NCBI GenBank assembly: GCA_963942565.1 | Contig: OZ012685.1 | Coordinates: forward strand, 24,891,956 to 24,955,955 | Length of the DNA stretch: 64,000 nucleotides | Source: Maea johnstoni | Taxonomy: Eukaryota; Annelida; Polychaeta; Spionida; Magelonidae | Direction of reading: 5' to 3' | Shown here: in pieces, positions 1 to 14,651 of the stretch | Layout: the number at the start of each line of letters is the position of its first letter | How positions within the stretch are numbered: position 1 is the stretch's first letter | Position numbers and translations under genes: made by a program | Notes under the pieces: model-generated | What the model was told of the DNA's origin: nothing | Databases searched by the model: none | Seen by the model: the letters and a program-made list of their open reading frames with translations, nothing else

Positions 1-2690
1 AGTGTTAGGTCACCACTGTTTGCTTGGAGATGGTGATTCTATACATCATACTAATATGATATCCCGATATAGTCCATACTTTCAGCATATCATCCGGGTC
101 AGTAGTCATAATATTCTTTCCCATGAGGGTTTGGAATTTCTCCTCACCTTGAAGTTCATTGAATATAACATGTCTCCACTTGGAGTTTATCTATATCATT
201 ATACATGCAGATGCGAGTAGCTTCATGGTATGGGCATTGCATAACTAAATGGACAGTATTTTCTTCAATTCCAAAATCGCACAGGGTACAAGCTCTGTTG
301 CTCAGGGTTTCTTTTCTAAGTTTCGGATCATCACACTTTAGATTGCTAGTGCCACATACCATTCTGGCCATATCTTCACATACTCTCATCACTCTGGCTT
401 GGTATTAAGTCAGAAAGACGCCACCAGGTTAAGTACCTTGGGTTTACGGTGGTCTTGAAAAGGAGATTTTCATTTCTATAGAGAACTGCATTATGTACCC
501 AATATCGGTCTTCGATGTCCCATGCCACTTTCCAAATTTTATCTCTCCATTGAGATTTACTATATATGACAACACCAAAAAGCATCCTCATGACGTCATC
601 GTAAAGCCCGAAATTGTGGCTTACTTTAAGAATTTCAAACAAAGGGCTCTTATGGGCATTTTGAAGGCCAGTTCCTATGTTTTCATTAAAAGCTTTTGCT
701 CTACTTCTAGAAAGCATCTTTACAATACTGTCGTCTACCAGTCTGGCAATGGTGGGTAGGAAGATTAGTTTCTTTATGCATATATAAGTAAAAAGGTCCA
801 TCCAGCCTAAGCCTTAGTGGCATGAGTGGGTAGGAGAGTTATAGTTAAAACGTTGAATTCTCCTTCCTGCCAGTTTCTGGAAGTTATTAATATTTTCAAG
901 GTCCTTATCACCTAGTACCCATACCTCACAACCAAAAACAGTGGTCGGAACGACAACACTCCAAAATATAAGATTACATACTGCCATGTTGAGGCCATTT
1001 CTTTTTATACCTAGCCCAGTAGCGGCGTTTAGGGTTTTACGTCCCTTACAAAGTCTAATGTCTATTGGAGACTTATCGCTGCAAGGGATAGTGGATATAA
1101 TCCTAACATGTTCGTATTCTTCTTTTTCTTTTACTTTTTCGGTGCCAAGTCTGAAACTTCTAAATTTGGAATTTCTTATCCAGGCATTTTTTCCCTCTCC
1201 ATGGATGAGAATACCACTTTTGCTAGCATTATATTCGTAACGCCATTTGTTACCATGAGAATTTATAATATCTAGTGCTTTGTCCAGCTTGTATTTGGAA
1301 TTGTTGGCAGCAGACATATCGTCTGCGTACCCTACTGGTGTACACTTTATATTGTTAACTTGAATACAGAGATTTGAGTTCCTGAGTTCCACCAGGAGGT
1401 AGTTTACAAAAGCAACACATTTCAAAAGTGAGAGAAATACCCCCTGATGGATCCCGCAGCTCATAGTGTACCAATTGGAGGTTCTATTTTGTATCCGCAC
1501 TTTACATTTAAAGTCTGTATATACCATTTTAAGAATACGCCATAGCCTGCCTCTGATACCAAGGTTAAACAGTTGATAGAATAAACCATTGATCCATATC
1601 GAATCAAAAGCTTTAGCCACGTCGAGGTATGCTACAAAGACAGTTTTTCCAGCCTCCCTCGACGTGGCTACAGCTTCCTGTAATACCATATATGAATGCA
1701 AACATGATTGCCCTTGTTTGCAGGCTCCCTGATTATCACATATTTCTTATTGTCATTCCACCACACCTCCAGTCTGGACCAGATGGTGACTTCAAAAAGC
1801 TTGTTAAAAGAGGTTAAAAGGATAATGCCCCTATAGTTCCCTGGGTCCAGGCTGCAGGTGTTTTTTCCCTTATAAATGGGTACCTGTATCCCACGTTAGA
1901 AATTTTCTGGGACACACTCAAGTTCTATGCAGAGATTGAAAAGTTTAGTAAGAATTTCAACTAATTTAAAACCTGCGCACTTTATGTGTTCAGTGGTCAT
2001 TAAGTCATACCCCGGTGCCTTAGCATTATGTAATTTATAAATAGCTTTCGAGATCTCTTCATTAGTGAAGGGGTCAGACGTGAACTGGTCAATGTCTCTT
2101 TGTTCAATTTTACTTTCAATGAAACGGTCGACTTCCTGCTTATGTACATTGTTGTACTTGTCTAAATCCTTTGGAGTGCTAAGACGGTCAAAATATAATT
2201 CCCAGACTCTGAGGACCCCATTTATATCATGGACAACTCTTTTGTCACTATTCTTAATAGAGAGAACAGAGGCTGTATTAGTAGACCTGGCCTTTTTCAG
2301 AGATCGCCAAAAGTATTTCCTGTCAACCTCTGAAGATTTGATGATTTTTGTAGGTTTTATGGAGTTGGCGTAGGCGTTTCATAAAGTTTCTTTTACTAGT
2401 CTTGTAGTTGACATAGGAGATATTGCTATTGTCTCTAGGACGTCCATTGGATTTCCAAAATTTGTAGGCTATAATCTTAGACCTCTTTAGGTCAGACTGC
2501 TCTTCATTCCAATGGGTATTTTGCGACAGAACAGGGGGTGTCCAAACTCAGATTTCCAGTAGCGCAATCTTACAAGACCATTAGCAGGGTGAGGGGAGAA
2601 GAAGAATGCACACTGCTGTGCGGGGTAATTAATCTCGGTACAACCACTAGAGTGACATAGTTCTGAAACCCTCCACCAGGGGGACAATTG
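1..2690 (-). mobile_element. Decayed non-LTR retrotransposon (LINE A), copy 1
   Basis: Read on the minus strand, this is the reverse transcriptase part of a LINE, running from high to low coordinates and leaving the window at base 1. Seen: a pre-RT stretch near 2380-2000 (EVDRKYFWRSLKKA, then NAKAPGYD); the RT entry motif VPIYKGKN..LDPGNYRGI near 1830-1870; DVAKAFDS near 1600; the catalytic box YADD near 1325; and a C-terminal CxxC-H-C cluster (CTLCDFGIEENTVHL) near 240-300. The reading frame changes at about 2365 and again between about 1700 and 1800, an in-frame stop lies near 1900, and frame changes separate the C-terminal pieces, so the copy is dead. No 5' end or endonuclease domain is recognisable above 2690. 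The family is in the CR1/Jockey-like range; the clade is not resolved. A second fragment lies at 13850-14219. Confidence 0.8.
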
Positions 2691-2867
2691 TATATATAAA
2701 AAGTATTAAATCATAACAAATGGCAATGTTTTTAAGTTCTCTGTAAGGAGTTATTTCTTTTTCTGAGAACTGAGTTTCAGGTTGCACGACATGCATTTTG
2801 AGCTTGTACAGCCAAAGCTCTAATTGAACCAACTTGACTTCAGTACTATCAGTACTATGCAGAAAGG

Positions 2868-3111
2868 AATGGATATGAAGCGAGAGACTAATTACTATAT
2901 GCGCTATAGTGAAGGGCTTGACCTGATAGGGCTTTCTGATATGGTATCATGGTGAGGTCACGAAGGAACAATGACCAATCAGGGCTCTCGTATCAATTAC
3001 ATTACAGAGAAACATGTGCACCAGCACCATCTGAGCGTGCGCAGAGCACGAATTTTGTGCTATTGGTTGAGGCTAGCCTATTCAGGTTGACAGGCTGGTT
3101 TCATATCCATT
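2868..3111 (+). repeat. Dispersed repeat B, copy 1 (MITE-like)
   Basis: About 244 bp. It begins AATGGATATGAAGCGAGAG and ends GGCTGGTTTCATATCCATT, so the outer bases (AATGGATATGAA) are inverted. It matches 19858-20113 in the opposite orientation and, in its 3' half, 59400-59527. A non-autonomous DNA element is the likely origin; no convincing target duplication was found. Confidence 0.5.
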
Positions 3112-6100
3112 TTTTTTCATTTATCTAAGGTACTATACACAAGCTGGCTGAAATTAAGCAAGCAGGGTGAGATCTTTGTAGACAACAGGAAACCACACCC
3201 ATTATCTATACAAAAATATTAAGTAAAAGTTATTCAACTATGGAAATCATATGACCCTATCATAGGTTAAAGTATGAACGTAGCCCCTGGTGGTCAGAAA
3301 CGAAACTAACGAAAATGCTGCGCAAAAGTCTTCAATATAAAGATAAGGGGAATGATCAATCTCCTGATATTGGGTGGGTGAATGTTGACTGGTATGGATT
3401 TAGGCCAAAGCGAATGATATGAATTTGCTATCACTTTGATTTGATTAGTATATCCTACGATATAACACCACTATGTGCAATATAAATCAGTGACGGAACG
3501 TTACAATCTTAGCGTCAAGTAGCAGGACGAGGCCAGTTTAAATGCTGTTTACTATTATAGTATTAAGTTTTGTCTTCGATGACCAAACACACGCCATATC
3601 CAAGGTTTGATATCATAACAGGTAATATGTAGTAACTGCTCCTATGTAATTTAAACCTGACATTCATTACTGCGCATACTGGTCAGGAGAAAGACCGACC
3701 ACTTTACACTCGTAATGCCTGAGCTTAACCCCTATACTGCTAATTTTGCCAATACAAAAGGATGCACAAAAAGCAGAAACATGACCCTGATTGAAACCCT
3801 GGCACACGGGTACTCATCTGAAAGTACTCAGCGTAAGCTATCCAATGAATACCAACATGACAGGGTTTGAATGTTTTTTTTCATTTTTTTTTTTGCATCC
3901 TTGTGCTTTGAACGAAGGTAGCCTCAGCATTAGAGGGGTTAAACTGGACATGACGAACCAGTAATCATTATGTGTGATTATCCAAGGCGGTGCCTTTTTA
4001 GTATTAGACCTGCCACTAATAACTGCACAGCCGTCGGAGCTGCCGCATTGCCATACAATGTTTTCTGTCTCTGTGCAAAATGTATTACATATCAAAACGT
4101 TTTGATAATCATCTAACACTTCCTGGCATTCACATATGTGGCTTCCATCACTTGTGCTGAATTGTGTAGGGGTAGGTGGGTCGTAAAAAGAAAATAATTA
4201 TTATGGAATTAGATGAGAGAGTTTTATGGTTATTCAGATTGGGCGGGGGGGGGGGTGAGATGCTGTGTATTCAGAATTCGGGAAGGGGCAACATTTTCTC
4301 CGGTCCCCCACCACTTTTTAAATGGAACAGCCCTAGGAACAGCTTCATTATATTGAATAAATAGCCTTTGTTGTATGCTTCATTTTATTGTTTTTGATGT
4401 TTTCCTCTCTTTTATCTTTTTTTCAGGCATACAGTCAATGAACATACGACACAATGTAATTAGTATGTCTGGCTGTTTACACACTACTTCGGATACGCAC
4501 GAAAGATCTTAAGTGCTTCAGTGGGGGCTTAAAATGTGTAATCCGACTTCCCTAGAATACAGCCTGTGTCTCCATTATATCAGAGGGTCCATATAATGCA
4601 TAGGTGAAGAGTACGTAGACACCCAACCTGCATGGAAAACCATTACATTAAACTTCTGGATAGTTCAAAGGTAATGGGGGCAGGGTAATCAGCTTATTGA
4701 GATTGACCTTCTTCTTCTCCGCCTGATGTACGTACGCGGGCGCACTGTCTCCGGACAACTTCGCGTGGTCCTACCAAATAATACATCCTCAATCCAAAAT
4801 TTCACCTCTTAAATTGAGTCTTTCTGGGTCGCCATTTGCATTGTTTGCGTAAGTAAGTACGTTTATTTGCTGTACATAGGTTTTACCGTGTCATTGGATG
4901 TCTTACATGACCCACACTCGAGTTTATTAATGTCTCATTAGAACATATACCACCAATAAAACTAGAATTTCGAGTTGTTGTTTATTTGAAAACTGCAAAA
5001 CTGCACACGCGTGAATTAAATTTGTGCTGCCATCTGTGGTTGTTTCGTCCCCTGTTTTTTATTCAAGTGAACCAATGTTGCTTCATGTAAAGTGACCCCT
5101 ATCGGCGGAGAATGGTAGTTAGTGATTGCAAGCGGCCTCTCTGTCTGTCTTGGCTGCGCACATCGCAGAAAGTTTCTGCTGAATCCCCTTTCGCTTATTT
5201 AAATTTCAACCACTCAAATTTTCTTTGTTTTAATTTATTTAAATACATAAAATTATACATATACGTATATGTGTATATGAAAAGTAAGATTGAGATTGCC
5301 CGTGACCGAAATAAACATAAGTTCGCTTTTGATTTTTTTTAAATTACTCGAGTCTGACCACGAGGGAATGCCGGAAATAACCATGTCAATGTTTGGGCTC
5401 ACAGGCATGAAATTGGTTAAGGATGAAAAAACGCGCCCTTGCTTGGAAGTTGGCTGTCTGCGGTTGGCAGCCGATTGAAGAGAGACCAGTGGCGCTACGC
5501 TGTACTGAAAGACCTTATCTCCCATGACAACTTAAAGCAAGAGGCTAAAATTAACCAGCAGTTCACAACCAGACAACGAACCGTTCACTCTTCTCGAACA
5601 CTACAGATTGTACAATGACGTAATCATATAACAATGGGTAAGCACGATATCAATACCAGGGTAATATAACAGGGATGCTTCACATAAGGCAGCGTGCCCA
5701 ATGTGGTAAACTGGCTACTGGTACAAACAACCCCTTAATGTGCTGTCACGCCTGCTGTGCCACTGCTAATTGTATTGGAGAGAGGCAGGCATTTCTCTAG
5801 ACTAGCTCCCTATTCTATGATTTACTTAGATATTGCTTTTCTCTGTTCTGCTCTTTTGCTCAATATCGAGATGTTAGTTTTAGTTGCTGTTGATAGATGG
5901 CGCCAATGGTGGTCACTCTGGTCAGTCAGAATCGTTTCTTGGCTAGGTCTAGGCTAGCATTTCTCTAGCACCCAACTGAAGTATTCTACACTTCATACTG
6001 TGTTTCTCTTTCAAATATTTGGTCATTTTCTCAATAACCATAATGAGAATTAACTGAAGCTATTCGGCAATGCTTAGCACAGCAGTAATAGGGCCCCAGC

Positions 6101-6606
6101 TGCTGTTTGTACCAGTCTGCTGGTACAAGCTCTTATGTGAATATAGCCTATTGGTCTTCCTCTGACTAAACTCAAGTTGACCACTGAGAATTTCTTGAAC
6201 ACTGTGTACGAGATATCACATATATTGTTTTTTGGCACAAGATACTATTGTTTATGGTCTTGGCGACTTGTCCATGCTAGGAAATTTAACTAGGATAATC
6301 GAACATCTTAAATATTTGAAATTATACACTCATGCTGAAAGTACACATGACCTATTGAACCAACGCCCCGGCCGACATTACCTCAATTCCGCGTAGAGGT
6401 AGATCTACACGTGCTTAATTATGACACGAATGTCGATCATGTGTTTATGACAAGATTTGATAAATTCAACTCTTTTCAATGTCCTAGTCAGAAAACATGA
6501 ACATACACATAGAATAAATGAGTTAAAACACAGAACGGGACATGAGGATATATACATGAACAGATGTGCCTCGTGGGCATGGCAGGGCACAGCGTGACGT
6601 TGATTG

Positions 6607-6608
<2 letters not shown>
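3112..6608. other. No gene recognised; intergenic
   Basis: Apart from repeat A copy 1 (3781-3942) and a G-run near 4235-4246, nothing codes convincingly. The open frames here are short, contain homopolymers and show no domain or splice logic. Confidence 0.5.
3781..3942 (+). repeat. Dispersed repeat A, copy 1
   Basis: Near full-length copy of a family of about 150 bp. It begins TTGAAACCCTGGCAC, has an inner CATGACAGGGTTT, and ends CTCAGCATTAGAGGGGTTAA. The ends AACCCT...AGGGTT are inverted. Six more copies lie in the window: 24651, 28013, 42961 (minus), 51718, 53667 and 55823. Confidence 0.6.
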
Positions 6609-6639
<31 letters not shown>

Positions 6640-6724
6640 CACACACACACACACACATATATATATAATATATACTATATATATATATATATATATATAG
6701 TATATATATATATATATATTGTAT

Positions 6725-6756
<32 letters not shown>

Positions 6757-6913
6757 ATATATGTATATATATATATATGTATAAATATATATTATATGTA
6801 GTATAGTATTATATGTATATATGATATTATATATATATATAATGATATAGTATTATATATATAGATATACGTTATATATATATATATATACATATATTAT
6901 ATATATATAGATA

Positions 6914-6945
<32 letters not shown>

Positions 6946-6986
6946 ATATATATATATATAAATATGTACTATATGTATAATATATA

Positions 6987-7048
<62 letters not shown>

Positions 7049-7083
7049 TATATATTATATATATACACATATATATAGTATAG

Positions 7084-7121
<38 letters not shown>

Positions 7122-7177
7122 TGATATATATATATATATATATAGTATATATATATATATAATATACATATATATGT
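6609..7177. repeat. Compound (AC)n/(AT)n microsatellite
   Basis: An (AC)n block of about 48 bp passes directly into more than 500 bp of (AT)n interrupted by single-base slips. It ends abruptly just before the possible coding block at 7187. Confidence 0.95.
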
Positions 7178-7186
7178 ATACCCCAG

Positions 7187-7394
7187 CGTACCTGTCCGCT
7201 TTCCTAAAACCGTTGGCAACCGCGACGATCTCTCCTGGAAACGTAGCTGCAGCAATCTGGGGACCATCACCGTCATCATCCGTGTGGAGCCGTCATGGAA
7301 CATCAAAGTTACCTTGGAAGCTCCGCTGTCAGCTGCGATCATCAGGCAAACCTATGAGAAGTTTGGTCGCCATATCTTGACGGAAAAAACTACG
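7187..7394 (+). CDS. Possible coding exon of an unidentified protein (exon a)
   Basis: An open frame (codon AGC at 7185-7187, running without a stop to 7394) reads a protein-like stretch with NLGTITVIIRVEPSWN and then LSAAIIRQTYEKFGRHILTE. It ends ACG|GTAACT, a good donor, in phase 0. A possible acceptor CCCCAG sits at 7181-7186, but the (AT)n tract in front has no pyrimidine run, so the left edge is doubtful. The codon composition is more balanced than the AT-rich surroundings. I do not recognise the family. KFGRHI is only loosely like the FGTHY signature of MACPF domains, which is too weak to assign. It could be a live gene whose upstream exons I failed to see, or a gene fragment. Confidence 0.35.
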
Positions 7395-7484
7395 GTAACT
7401 ACGGTTTGTTTCACACCGCCATGTCTGTGTTGTAGCAACAAACTTTGAGTTCTACCATCAGCCTAGCTAACAAGTACTTAACAG

Positions 7485-7658
7485 TGGCTCGACCGGGACA
7501 ATGACGGCTTTGTATGGGCGGTAACCCTAGGGAAAATATACTATGCGTCCAAGAACCAGAACACCCTCATTCGTGCCACTAATACCAATTATGCTATTAA
7601 AGGGATTGTTGGAATATACAATAGAAAATTGAAGAAGTTCAATCTTTGGGAATTGTGA
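7485..7658 (+). CDS. Possible coding exon of an unidentified protein (exon b)
   Basis: It follows exon a after a candidate 90-bp intron (GTAACT...TTAACAG) and keeps phase 0. It reads WLDRDNDGFVWAVTLGKIYY and further to a TGA at 7656-7658, 57 codons in all. The two blocks on the plus strand share compatible splice phase and both read like folded protein, which is the main reason to report them. No family was recognised. No polyadenylation signal was checked beyond the stop, and the second exon could instead be spliced onward. Confidence 0.35.
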   Translation, partial: WLDRDNDGFVWAVTLGKIYYASKNQNTLIRATNTNYAIKGIVGIYNRKLKKFNLWEL

Positions 7659-8338
7659 CAACTTATTGAAAGCCAGGAATGAAAATCTAAGCAGGAAAGG
7701 GGGAGCCCAGGCCCCTATTACTGCTATCTCTTAAGCACTGGTGACACAGGCTGGGTGCTTAGAAGAGGTCAAAAACAGAGTGCATCTTTGGATGCATGGA
7801 GGCCCTCTATAACTGCCTCAGGACTGTTACTTGCTGAACTTCTGTAAGCTATAACTGAGTAGTGCTGAAGAGGACAGGTTCGGGGGAGGACTTATTTGAA
7901 AGGTGACACGTATAGGCTCATTTTGAACCTAAATCATTCTGATGGTGCATTTCCCCTTTAATGGCGTTCCTATTACAAGGTGGCGCTTTTATGCATTACA
8001 GATTGTCATTAGGTGGGGTTATTATCTTATCGAATCTCGAATCGTCATGTACCTTTTAAAAGAGAGCTTGAAATACATCTATGCTTTTATCATGTTTATT
8101 CAGTTAGTGAAATTCATTAATATATATATATGTAAAAAAAGGAATGAAGGAAGTGGGTTTTATGTCGCTTTCAACAGCTTAGATCATATCGCGATGAGAT
8201 AGAAGCCCGGAACCCGGAAGAAGTTCCCTACTCTTCACGAATGGTTCCAAAGGATCTTTCAGTTGCAGAAGGACCATGGACAGTCCTACACAACACCGCA
8301 CATTTATATAGCAACCAGGCCAACCCGCTTGGGGTCCA
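7659..8338. other. No feature recognised
   Basis: Ordinary AT-rich sequence between the possible exon and the next (AT)n tract. No coding, RNA gene or repeat matching the rest of the window was seen. Confidence 0.4.
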
Positions 8339-9640
<1,302 letters not shown>

Positions 9641-9644
9641 CTGC

Positions 9645-9755
9645 CATATCTCGGCCAAGTCGAGACTAGCCAGTTGTAGCTGGTTAAGGAAACCGGATTA
9701 CTCGGCCAAAATATACCTCCTAATACAAGACCAGTGGCAATTTTCTCGAAGCTAG
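9645..9755 (-). mobile_element. SINE 3' fragment
   Basis: On the minus strand this matches the body and tail of the window's tRNA-derived SINE: the gttgccagtg-like stretch, an ACTGGCTAGTC segment and AGATATGGCAG. The promoter head is absent. Confidence 0.4.
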
Positions 9756-11040
9756 ATACGTGCATTGTACAGGGGCGGGGCCCTTTGTTTCATGCCATTG
9801 GCCGGAAGTGACGTAGAAGCCTGGCGCCCAAGAGAGACTGGAGACAATTCAGTGCTATACTTTTGAGGGACAGGCCATCAGTGTTATATTTTCGAGGGAC
9901 AAGCCATTAATGAAATGAGTGCAGCACTGATTCCTCGCATGCATGTAAGTCACTCTGGGCAACACATGTATGTGTAAATTGTGATCAAGGCCTAATGTGA
10001 GTTTAAAAAGTATTACATGGTAAAGGTCTGAAACTTCATTATCCCCGTTTACAATCCTCAAAGTTTCATAAATATTAGGAAATGTCATCCCAAAGAATTT
10101 CATCAATACAGATATACAAAGCTGTAAGCGTTGCAACTTTCTTTGTCATTCTGCATATTTCACTTGTGATGAACAAGTCAAGGAAAGTTCAACCCTATTT
10201 GGTCTTCTGTCTGTATCTTATCTATGGCATACCGAAATGATATTAATTCAACTCACACAATATCATTCAACTTTTAAAATATCGTTCAACTTGGTTAAAT
10301 ATATTGTGCAAGCTTTTGAAATATATCATGCAACTTATGTAGGATGTATATTCTAAGGGAACATGTATAATGAGTTAAGAAAAGTCATGGTTGTTGTGCA
10401 CGGTCGTGCACATTTAGTAGGAAAGGTCTCTGGCAAAGGGGAAACTGTCATTTATTTTACCCGTTTACATCGGAAGGCCATACAGGATATATCATATTTC
10501 TCAAAGCTGGAGCTTGATTGGGCAAATCAACCTTAACCCTTATTCCTATTTTCAGGAGAAGATGGCCCATTCTTTTTATACCTGAGCTTTTTAAATCATG
10601 TGTTTAGGTCTTGCTGTGCATAACATTGCCACACGTCTTGGAGTGATGAGAGAAAAGTATGCTTATCATCTTCATCTACCCTTAAATTGTTCCTGTGACT
10701 CATCTAGCTGTGTCTTCAATGCCTGTGGTCACACACCTGACCATCCTAATTTGCACTCATGAAGGTTTGTAGGGTTGAATTCTGGATAACAATTTCACCT
10801 CAACCGAGTCAACTTTATAAGCCTCTATATATTTAAAGGTGGGAAGCCGATTGAGGGGCAGGTTAATTCAATAACTCAGTGTCCACTAAATGTCTATTAG
10901 ATTCCCTCTTCTCATTTACCAGCGACCTTCCCCATTAAAACTGCACAACACCCATGACTTTTCTGAGGTCATTATACATGTCCCCCCCCCCCCCTCAAGA
11001 AAAATACATCCTTCGTGAGTTGGACATCACTGCATGCACT
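9756..11040. other. No gene recognised
   Basis: A C-run at about 10981-10994 and otherwise featureless AT-rich sequence. No splice-bounded frame was found. Confidence 0.4.
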
Positions 11041-11046
11041 TGGCTA

Positions 11047-11340
11047 GTCCCATGCAATACGTTTGACCCTTACAACCTGAGCGATCATTTGAACTTTACA
11101 CAAACAGATTGGTATGCAAAAGGCTTTGTTTTGCCAATTATTGTGAGAAACTCTACGGATTGTGTACTTTAGATATGCATTGTAAACTGCATGATAAACA
11201 TTGCTGCTTGAACCTGGCACAGGCATAAAAGTCCTGTCCAATACGTTTATCCTTTACAATCTGAGCAATCAGTGGAACTTTACAAGAAACATGGGTATTT
11301 CAAAAGGCATTGTTTTGCTAAATATTCTGAGACTGTTGAT
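11047..11340. repeat. Two-unit direct repeat, about 185-bp spacing
   Basis: Segment 11047-11157 recurs in diverged form at 11232-11340. Both contain CAATACGTTT, a CTGAGC.ATCA stretch followed by GAACTTTACA, and AAAAGGC.TTGTTTTGC. It looks like an old local duplication. Confidence 0.5.
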
Positions 11341-11344
11341 GCAC

Positions 11345-13440
11345 TTTAATACACTTCGCAACAAGACGAATGGAACCATAAGTTCCTCTTAAAACCCCTA
11401 ACAGGGTGTTTCAGTAAGGAAAGTTAATAGAATGAGTGGCTCCCCTTTATGGGCACAACGTCACTATTCAAAGTTATAACGTCTAAGTTCTTTTCTCTTT
11501 TTGCACCATAAGACGAGCACGGTGGCTCCCCCTTTTAGGGGTGTAGTGTCGACACTATCTATGTTTTGTCTTTTGACAGCACTCCGTTTGTGCAACGTTT
11601 GTTGATAAAAAAAATATGATTATTTGTACTGTACTTTCATAAATTTATTTTTATGGCAAATAAATATACAATACAACAATACATTGGGTTCTACTAATAA
11701 TACTACTAGTTCTTCTACTAATCTTCACCGTACCTTCATAAAGGCTCTAACCACTGTCTCTACAGGTGTGATCGCCAATCCTTCCAAAATTATCTTATCA
11801 TACCTTAGTAGAAACTGCGATTAAGTAAAGGCTGTGATATTATCAATGCCAATCTATGGCAACCCATTGTTGCAGTATAACAATAAAATCATTTTTGTCA
11901 GAAATTCAAAGCAATGAGATCCTTTATTTCTTCATTAAGACACTTACAATAACTTACTGGTTATTCACCTCAATAAACCTTAAATAGAACCATTTAAATA
12001 TAATGAACACCTAACATACTCTGGCAAAACATTACCTTCTGAAGTCTCTAAATCTCTTTTATACAATATTTCAACATACTATCCTGTTAATAAGTTGATT
12101 CAACTAATGCTTATTTACCTCAATAGCCATGGAGAACCATCTATATAAAGTAAATCTTTTTCACACAGCCTTTCAACATAATAACATATCATTCAACAGT
12201 TAGATTTAAGCATTTATATATAGTATACTCCCAACAGATGTAGTATACTCCCAACAATTTACTTTGCCGTACAAAATATTGAATAAAACTTTCAAATACT
12301 TATTTAGTCACTCCCTTTTTCTATAAGATATCGAATTTAATAATCATCCTCAAATCATAAAAAGTCAAATTCAAAGCATTTGATAACTATCAGCATCCCA
12401 TTAGCAAACAACTACTGTATTCAATTATATGTACCCAACAAATGATACCATAGTGTAACCTTGATTTCAATATGATCACATATGTACCTTTTCAGCATAA
12501 TTGACCGCATTCGACTTTTAGCCAGATTTGTCGAATCTGGTCGAATTCCAGCCAGCTCGATGTGGAACCCTAGCTTAAATGTTAAATTGATAAACACATA
12601 ATAAAAGTGAATACAATAAGAGTTCGAATATTGGTGAATTTTCAGGAGCAAATATGAACATACCGGGTACATAATAATATTACCAGTACTACTTAGGTGT
12701 TAGCTGTTCTCACTTTGACACTAATATGGTACCCGCAGGACAGAGTGGCAGTTCCACCTGCAGTTACATGATTAAGTTAAAGGGGCTAGGGAGGGCGGAT
12801 TGATATTAGTACCGATAAGCCTGGAGATACGCGATGGTGTCGGCTTTTGACGAGTGAAGTCAACAAACTATCGCTAGTCAGTATCAATTACAATTTACCC
12901 TTGTACAGAATAACACGAATGTCCCATGTTTTTGTCCTAGTCTACCTCTTGACACGCTATCTACGACCGGCCAACTGCCCTGCCTATAATAGACAGGGAA
13001 TTGTATTTTACATACTGGAAAGGTACTTGGGAAATATATGGGCGGGTTTTCTTCTCATTTAGTAGGGTTTAAGAGTCCAAACATATGCTGTGCATGGGGG
13101 CCAGCTAGTATGTATGAATATGCGTATGTTATGGATATTTTTATTAGCCGTCTGAGGTGTCTTGGACGTCATGCACACATTCGTAATAGCATGTTCTCGA
13201 ACAGTCACTGTATTCGGCACAATATATGAAGTGTATTAACAAGCCTCACCCACTGAACTCAATCTGGAAGGTGGTGTCCTCTACCCACCAGTCGCTGAAC
13301 CAAATTGCAGTGTCAATCTAACTAGGGAGGGCGCCACTTACCTTTGCAAAACAGTTTCAGAAAACATAGAAGACAACAGATCATGCCAAATATATAACAA
13401 GTAGATACATAGTACCAAAATCAATAACAGGTGACTACTT
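11345..13440. other. No gene recognised
   Basis: About 2.1 kb of AT-rich sequence with only short frames. A 20-bp segment (GTAGTATACTCCCAACA) is duplicated near 12220-12260. Nothing else stands out. Confidence 0.4.
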
Positions 13441-13447
13441 AAATAGC

Positions 13448-13600
13448 GTTAACCTGTGACCCCCTTATTGGTGTGAAGTTGACAAGTAATGAATTGATCG
13501 AAAGTAGCAGCCTTAATATCAAGAACTTCATTATTTAGTGTTAACCTGTTAGCCCTTATGCATGTGATGTTGACAAAATATTGAATTGATACATTGGTAT
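13448..13600. repeat. Two-unit direct repeat, 93-bp spacing
   Basis: GTTAACCTGT...GTTGACAA...ATTGAATTGAT occurs at about 13448 and again at about 13541 with moderate divergence. Confidence 0.45.
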
Positions 13601-13849
13601 TAGGTATCTTAGACGCCCTGTGCACATTACTAATATGCATGTATCTTTAGTGACCATATTTTATGAAAGGTACATATAAAAACAAAACAACATCAATTCA
13701 CCAACTTTACAGGCTGTATAACTCAATGGGAGTTTTTTTTGGCTAAGATACTCAGCTTTAAGTTGACTGGCGTGCGAGATTAGTTTTACCATTTGCTCAC
13801 AACCTCAGATGAATTCAAGATACTTGTCACATAATTTCCACCATGTCAT

Positions 13850-14219
13850 ATAATTCAGAATCTTAAACATTCCTTGTAATATATCATTTTTCCTATGTAA
13901 TAGTGTGATGGTTCTCCAGTAACACTCCAGTAACACTTCAATATACTGCCTTTTCCCACACCAAATTTATCCATGCGCCCTTTTGGATCATCACTAACCC
14001 TTCCAATATTTGCTGGATCATAGTTACAAGTCCATAATTAACAACTGCGTCTAGGATTTCAAAGATTGGACTCTTTCTAACGGGTACTTGGTTACTGTTT
14101 CTTTGTAAAATGTACCTCTCAAATCTAGCATTGAGGATTTTTTTGTTCAAATTATCATCACCTATACTCAGTGTTGTATGCAGGGAAATCAGTGTTTTTA
14201 ACCTATTAGTATTAGTCAA
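13850..14219 (-). mobile_element. LINE A fragment, copy 2
   Basis: The minus-strand frame reads KSPIFEILDAVVNYGLV followed by WINLVWEKAVY. It aligns with KSPLFEILKVSHNFGLY and WRDKIWKVAWDI in the C-terminal part of the LINE at 1-2690. Only this post-RT segment is left. Confidence 0.6.
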
Positions 14220-14404
14220 CTTAGGCTGCTAGTTCCAGTGATTGTGGTCATATTACGCCGTCTTAGGCATCTTAGGCGTCTTACACGTCTTGCACAACTA
14301 TTTAGTCTTAGAAAGACAATTACTAACTTCTCCTTCCAAAACAAGCTCAACTAGGCATCTGAACAAGATGAGGAGCATGGAAGACGGTAAGATGTAGCAA
14401 GATC

Positions 14405-14651
14405 CAACCTCAAACCAATTTGGATTTGGAATATGGTATTTCGTCACATTTATGCTAATTGTGGCTAATTCGTTACTAGCCAGTTGTAAGAAGTGAAGGA
14501 AACCTGAGTACCTGTCGAAAAACACCGCCTAACCCCAAGCCACTAGCAACTTTCTCACATGCCCAGGCCGGGATTCGAACACAGGCAGTGGTGAGAGACA
14601 GCGGGCAGTCAGTGGTGGCGCCTTAGACCACACGGCCATCAAAGCAGGCCC
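14405..14651 (-). mobile_element. tRNA-derived SINE
   Basis: Read from 14651 downward: head TTTGATGGCCGTGTGGTCTA (A-box-like), then TTCGAATCCCGG (B box), GCATGTGAGAAAGTTGC, a GGTTAGGCGGTG stretch and a 3' part ending in ACGAAAT...CCAAATCC. The tRNA-like pol III promoter and the shared body define the main SINE family of the window. Confidence 0.7.
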
